Assembly: GCF_044904675.1 (NCBI RefSeq)
Contig: NZ_JADIKJ010000017.1
Coordinates: 62,001 to 126,000 of the forward strand
From: Dyella_B jejuensis
GTDB lineage: Bacteria > Pseudomonadota > Gammaproteobacteria > Xanthomonadales > Rhodanobacteraceae
Length of the DNA stretch: 64,000 bases
Reading direction: 5' to 3'
The position numbers were made by a program, and so were the translations under genes. The notes below the pieces were generated by a model. The model saw only the letters and a list, made by a program, of their open reading frames with translations, was not told the origin of the DNA and made no database searches. Positions within the stretch are counted from its first letter, which is position 1. Each line of letters starts with the position of its first letter. Below, piece by piece: positions 63,857-64,000 of the stretch.

Positions 63857-64000
63857 TCAACTCCCGAGCGCGGCGCGCAGCGCCTTGCGGATGATGGTTT
63901 CGGCGCTGTCGCCCGGTTCGGCAACTTTTTGCACCAGCCGCGTGACTTCGGCCGGCTTGTAGCCCAACTGCTGCAACGCCACGGTGGCTTCGGCGGACGG
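63857..64000 (-). CDS. ruvA: Holliday junction DNA-binding protein RuvA, partial (C-terminal domain)
   Basis: The last 47 residues are visible: PSAEATVALQQLGYKPAEVT, then RLVQKVAEPGDSAETIIRKA and LRAALGS. This is RuvA domain III, the flexible helical part that contacts RuvB. The remainder lies beyond the window. Its stop is followed within a few bases by the kup start codons, so the two genes are likely co-transcribed. Confidence 0.88.
   Translation of the reverse strand, partial: PSAEATVALQQLGYKPAEVTRLVQKVAEPGDSAETIIRKALRAALGS

Overview
The window reads as chromosomal DNA of a gammaproteobacterium of the order Xanthomonadales (Lysobacterales), most like the Rhodanobacteraceae (Dyella, Luteibacter, Rhodanobacter, Frateuria). 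The evidence is the high-GC housekeeping DNA and gene orders: petA-petB, miaB-phoH-ybeY-corC, pilB-pilC-pilD-coaE, and ruvA/ruvB-ybgC-tolQRAB-pal-cpoB-queE-queC-tRNA-Lys. The genus is inferred from gene order and protein character only; no database search was possible.

Layout. 1-14.8 kb is core: the cytochrome bc1 start (petA, petB), a DegS/AlgW-like periplasmic protease, a lytic transglycosylase, the miaB-phoH-ybeY-corC group with an unrecognised secreted protein inside it, a DUF4105 protein, a frameshifted acyltransferase and a CorA transporter. 14.8-17.8 kb is A+T-richer and holds a TMTC-like membrane glycosyltransferase gene split by an IS3-family element. After an S9 peptidase (18-20 kb), two type IV major pilin genes follow, each with a good sigma-54 promoter, and then two more TMTC-like putative glycosyltransferases (21.6-25.6 kb).

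25.7-31.5 kb is a tightly overlapping operon: a DegT-type sugar aminotransferase, an acyl carrier protein, two ketoacyl-ACP synthase III enzymes, a Rieske oxygenase, an SDR reductase and a PglD/NeuD-type sugar acyltransferase. I read it as a pathway that builds an unusual, probably oxygenated acyl group and attaches it to an amino sugar. Next come a Wzx-type flippase and glycosyltransferase/methyltransferase genes on both strands (31.6-37.7 kb), then a large secreted RHS protein (37.8-42.3 kb). This glycan block lies between the pilin genes and pilB, although pilA and pilBCD are usually close together in this order. The best working model is a pilin or surface-glycan decoration island inserted at the pilus locus.

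43.7-64 kb returns to core genes: pilB, pilC, pilD, coaE, glnS, a nucleoside deaminase, a TVP38 membrane protein, two adjacent toxin-antitoxin modules whose toxins are both damaged, tRNA-Lys, queC, queE, the tol-pal operon, ruvB, kup and the end of ruvA. Palindromic intergenic repeats occur near 10.0-10.25 kb, 48.4-48.65 kb and 59.1 kb. No CRISPR array, prophage, integrase or rRNA gene was seen.
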